Below, one piece after another: positions 63,343 to 64,000 of a DNA stretch of 64,000 bases; position 1 is the stretch's first letter, and every line of letters starts with the position of its first letter. This DNA comes from Paracoccus haematequi (GTDB taxonomy: Bacteria > Pseudomonadota > Alphaproteobacteria > Rhodobacterales > Rhodobacteraceae): the NCBI GenBank assembly GCA_945881965.1, contig CAMCVS010000013.1, forward strand, positions 1 to 64,000, in the 5' to 3' direction. The notes beneath the pieces are model-generated. The model had not been told where the DNA came from and did no database searches. It saw only the letters and a program-made list of their open reading frames with translations. Made by a program: the position numbers and the translations under genes.

Positions 63343-64000
63343 ATAGGACCATCCCGGCGTCAGGTCACGGACCACCGTCACGGTGTCCTCTGTGCTGACA
63401 CCATCGGTGTCCAGCGCCCCCGTGTCAGAGGTCAGCGCAAATTCGGGTGCCGGCGGCAGATCAGTCGTCACCGCCGCCGCAAGCCCCGCGCCAAAGTTTG
63501 TGGTCAATGCGACCATGAACACCTGACCGCCACCTGCGCCCACTGTTTCGCGCGTCACCACAGGCTCGCCCATGTCCGTCGCGGCGATGACCGTCGCGGC
63601 ATTGGACACGATCGGCGCATACAACCCGAAAAACGACCCACCGGTCAGGCCATAAGCCTGCGTATAGGCATTTTCACTGTAACTGGCGACGCCGAAACCT
63701 TGCGTCCCGCCGACCGACGCGCTGATCCCGACTGTTGCCGCAAGCGATTGCACTTCGGCCAGTTCGGACGCGTTGGTCGGGTCGTCCACCACGATCATCA
63801 AGGTGCCGCCACCGGCGACGTAATCGCGCAGCACTGCCGCCTCGTCCATTGTCAGCAGATCGTCTTGGGATGCAGTCGAGGCCCAGACCACAACATCCGC
63901 CCCGGCGATGGCGGTGCTGTCGAAATCAAGCGGAACCGTCAGATTCTGGACCGTATTCCCCAGCGTGACGAACATGTCCACCACGATCTGAGATGCACCG
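63337..64000 (-). CDS. N-terminal fragment of the giant RTX protein, ends at an in-frame TAA, open at window edge
   Basis: 221 codons reading into the window from an upstream start that is outside. Content: a Rossmann-like domain of the GATase/ThuA type (ADVVVWASTASQDDLL, VLRDYVAGGGTLMIVVDD) followed by the first Ig-like module up to TPGWSYE, where TAA stops the frame. The same frame continues with SLDDGATW, exactly what the module should contain, so both pieces belong to one gene. Either a nonsense mutation or a rare readthrough site. Confidence 0.9.
   Translation of the reverse strand, partial: GASQIVVDMFVTLGNTVQNLTVPLDFDSTAIAGADVVVWASTASQDDLLTMDEAAVLRDYVAGGGTLMIVVDDPTNASELAEVQSLAATVGISASVGGTQGFGVASYSENAYTQAYGLTGGSFFGLYAPIVSNAATVIAATDMGEPVVTRETVGAGGGQVFMVALTTNFGAGLAAAVTTDLPPAPEFALTSDTGALDTDGVSTEDTVTVVRDLTPGWSYE

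Overview
The window is high-GC chromosomal DNA of an alphaproteobacterium, almost certainly a member of the Rhodobacteraceae/Roseobacter group. The evidence is the gene families and their order (ftsY; xseA diverging from purD; hflK-hflC-degP; rpiA-gor; AI-2E permease-hda-ppk-ppx; lolC-lolD near an editing-domain-less proS), a ferredoxin of the FdVI type, Hint-domain proteins of the kind common in Rhodobacterales, a SAM-II riboswitch, LexA boxes of the alphaproteobacterial form GTTC-N7-GTTC, and intergenic repeats typical of this family. I see no rRNA, tRNA, transposase, prophage or CRISPR array. No species name can be supported.

Layout. 1-13 kb is housekeeping: folE2 (cut by the window edge), metZ under a SAM-II riboswitch with a following terminator, a small hydrolase, a GST, yciB, a DMT transporter, ftsY, an AlkB-like di-iron membrane oxygenase, xseA, purD and the ferredoxin gene fdxE. 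13-25 kb holds an SOS-type promoter driving a 142-residue protein that looks like only the C-terminal OB fold of DnaE2, a peptidoglycan-binding lipoprotein, the membrane quality-control set hflK-hflC-degP, gor, rpiA, two paralogous Hint-domain proteins, a GST and sdaA. The 3' end of sdaA is duplicated downstream.

25-38 kb starts with an orphan imuA behind its own LexA box, without imuB or dnaE2. It continues with metG, a Ni/Co exporter pair, an epoxide-hydrolase-like protein, a valS carrying two unusual in-frame insertions, a GST, and parE flanked by two toxin-antitoxin modules (phd-doc and brnT-brnA). 38-49 kb has a metallopeptidase-like lipoprotein, a cytochrome c next to an FNR-type site, lolD-lolC, a DUF2937 protein, a glycosidase-like protein with a hydrophobic C-terminus, proS, an A/T-richer (probably acquired) secreted hydrolase, an AI-2E permease and hda. 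49-56 kb has ppk-ppx, a TerB/J-domain protein, a glyoxalase-fold protein and nhaA. The last 7.7 kb is one giant RTX-type surface or secreted protein, read leftward, open at the window edge and split by one in-frame TAA.

The most interesting points are: (1) two physically separate, SOS-boxed remnants of the imuA-imuB-dnaE2 mutasome, one apparently expressed from a leaderless transcript; (2) the giant Ig-like/LamG/YD-like/RTX protein with its 6-bp stop-creating insertion; (3) valS with a palindromic repeat and a compositionally foreign block inserted in frame; (4) the duplicated C-terminal tail of serine dehydratase; (5) the SAM-II riboswitch placed directly before a strong terminator.
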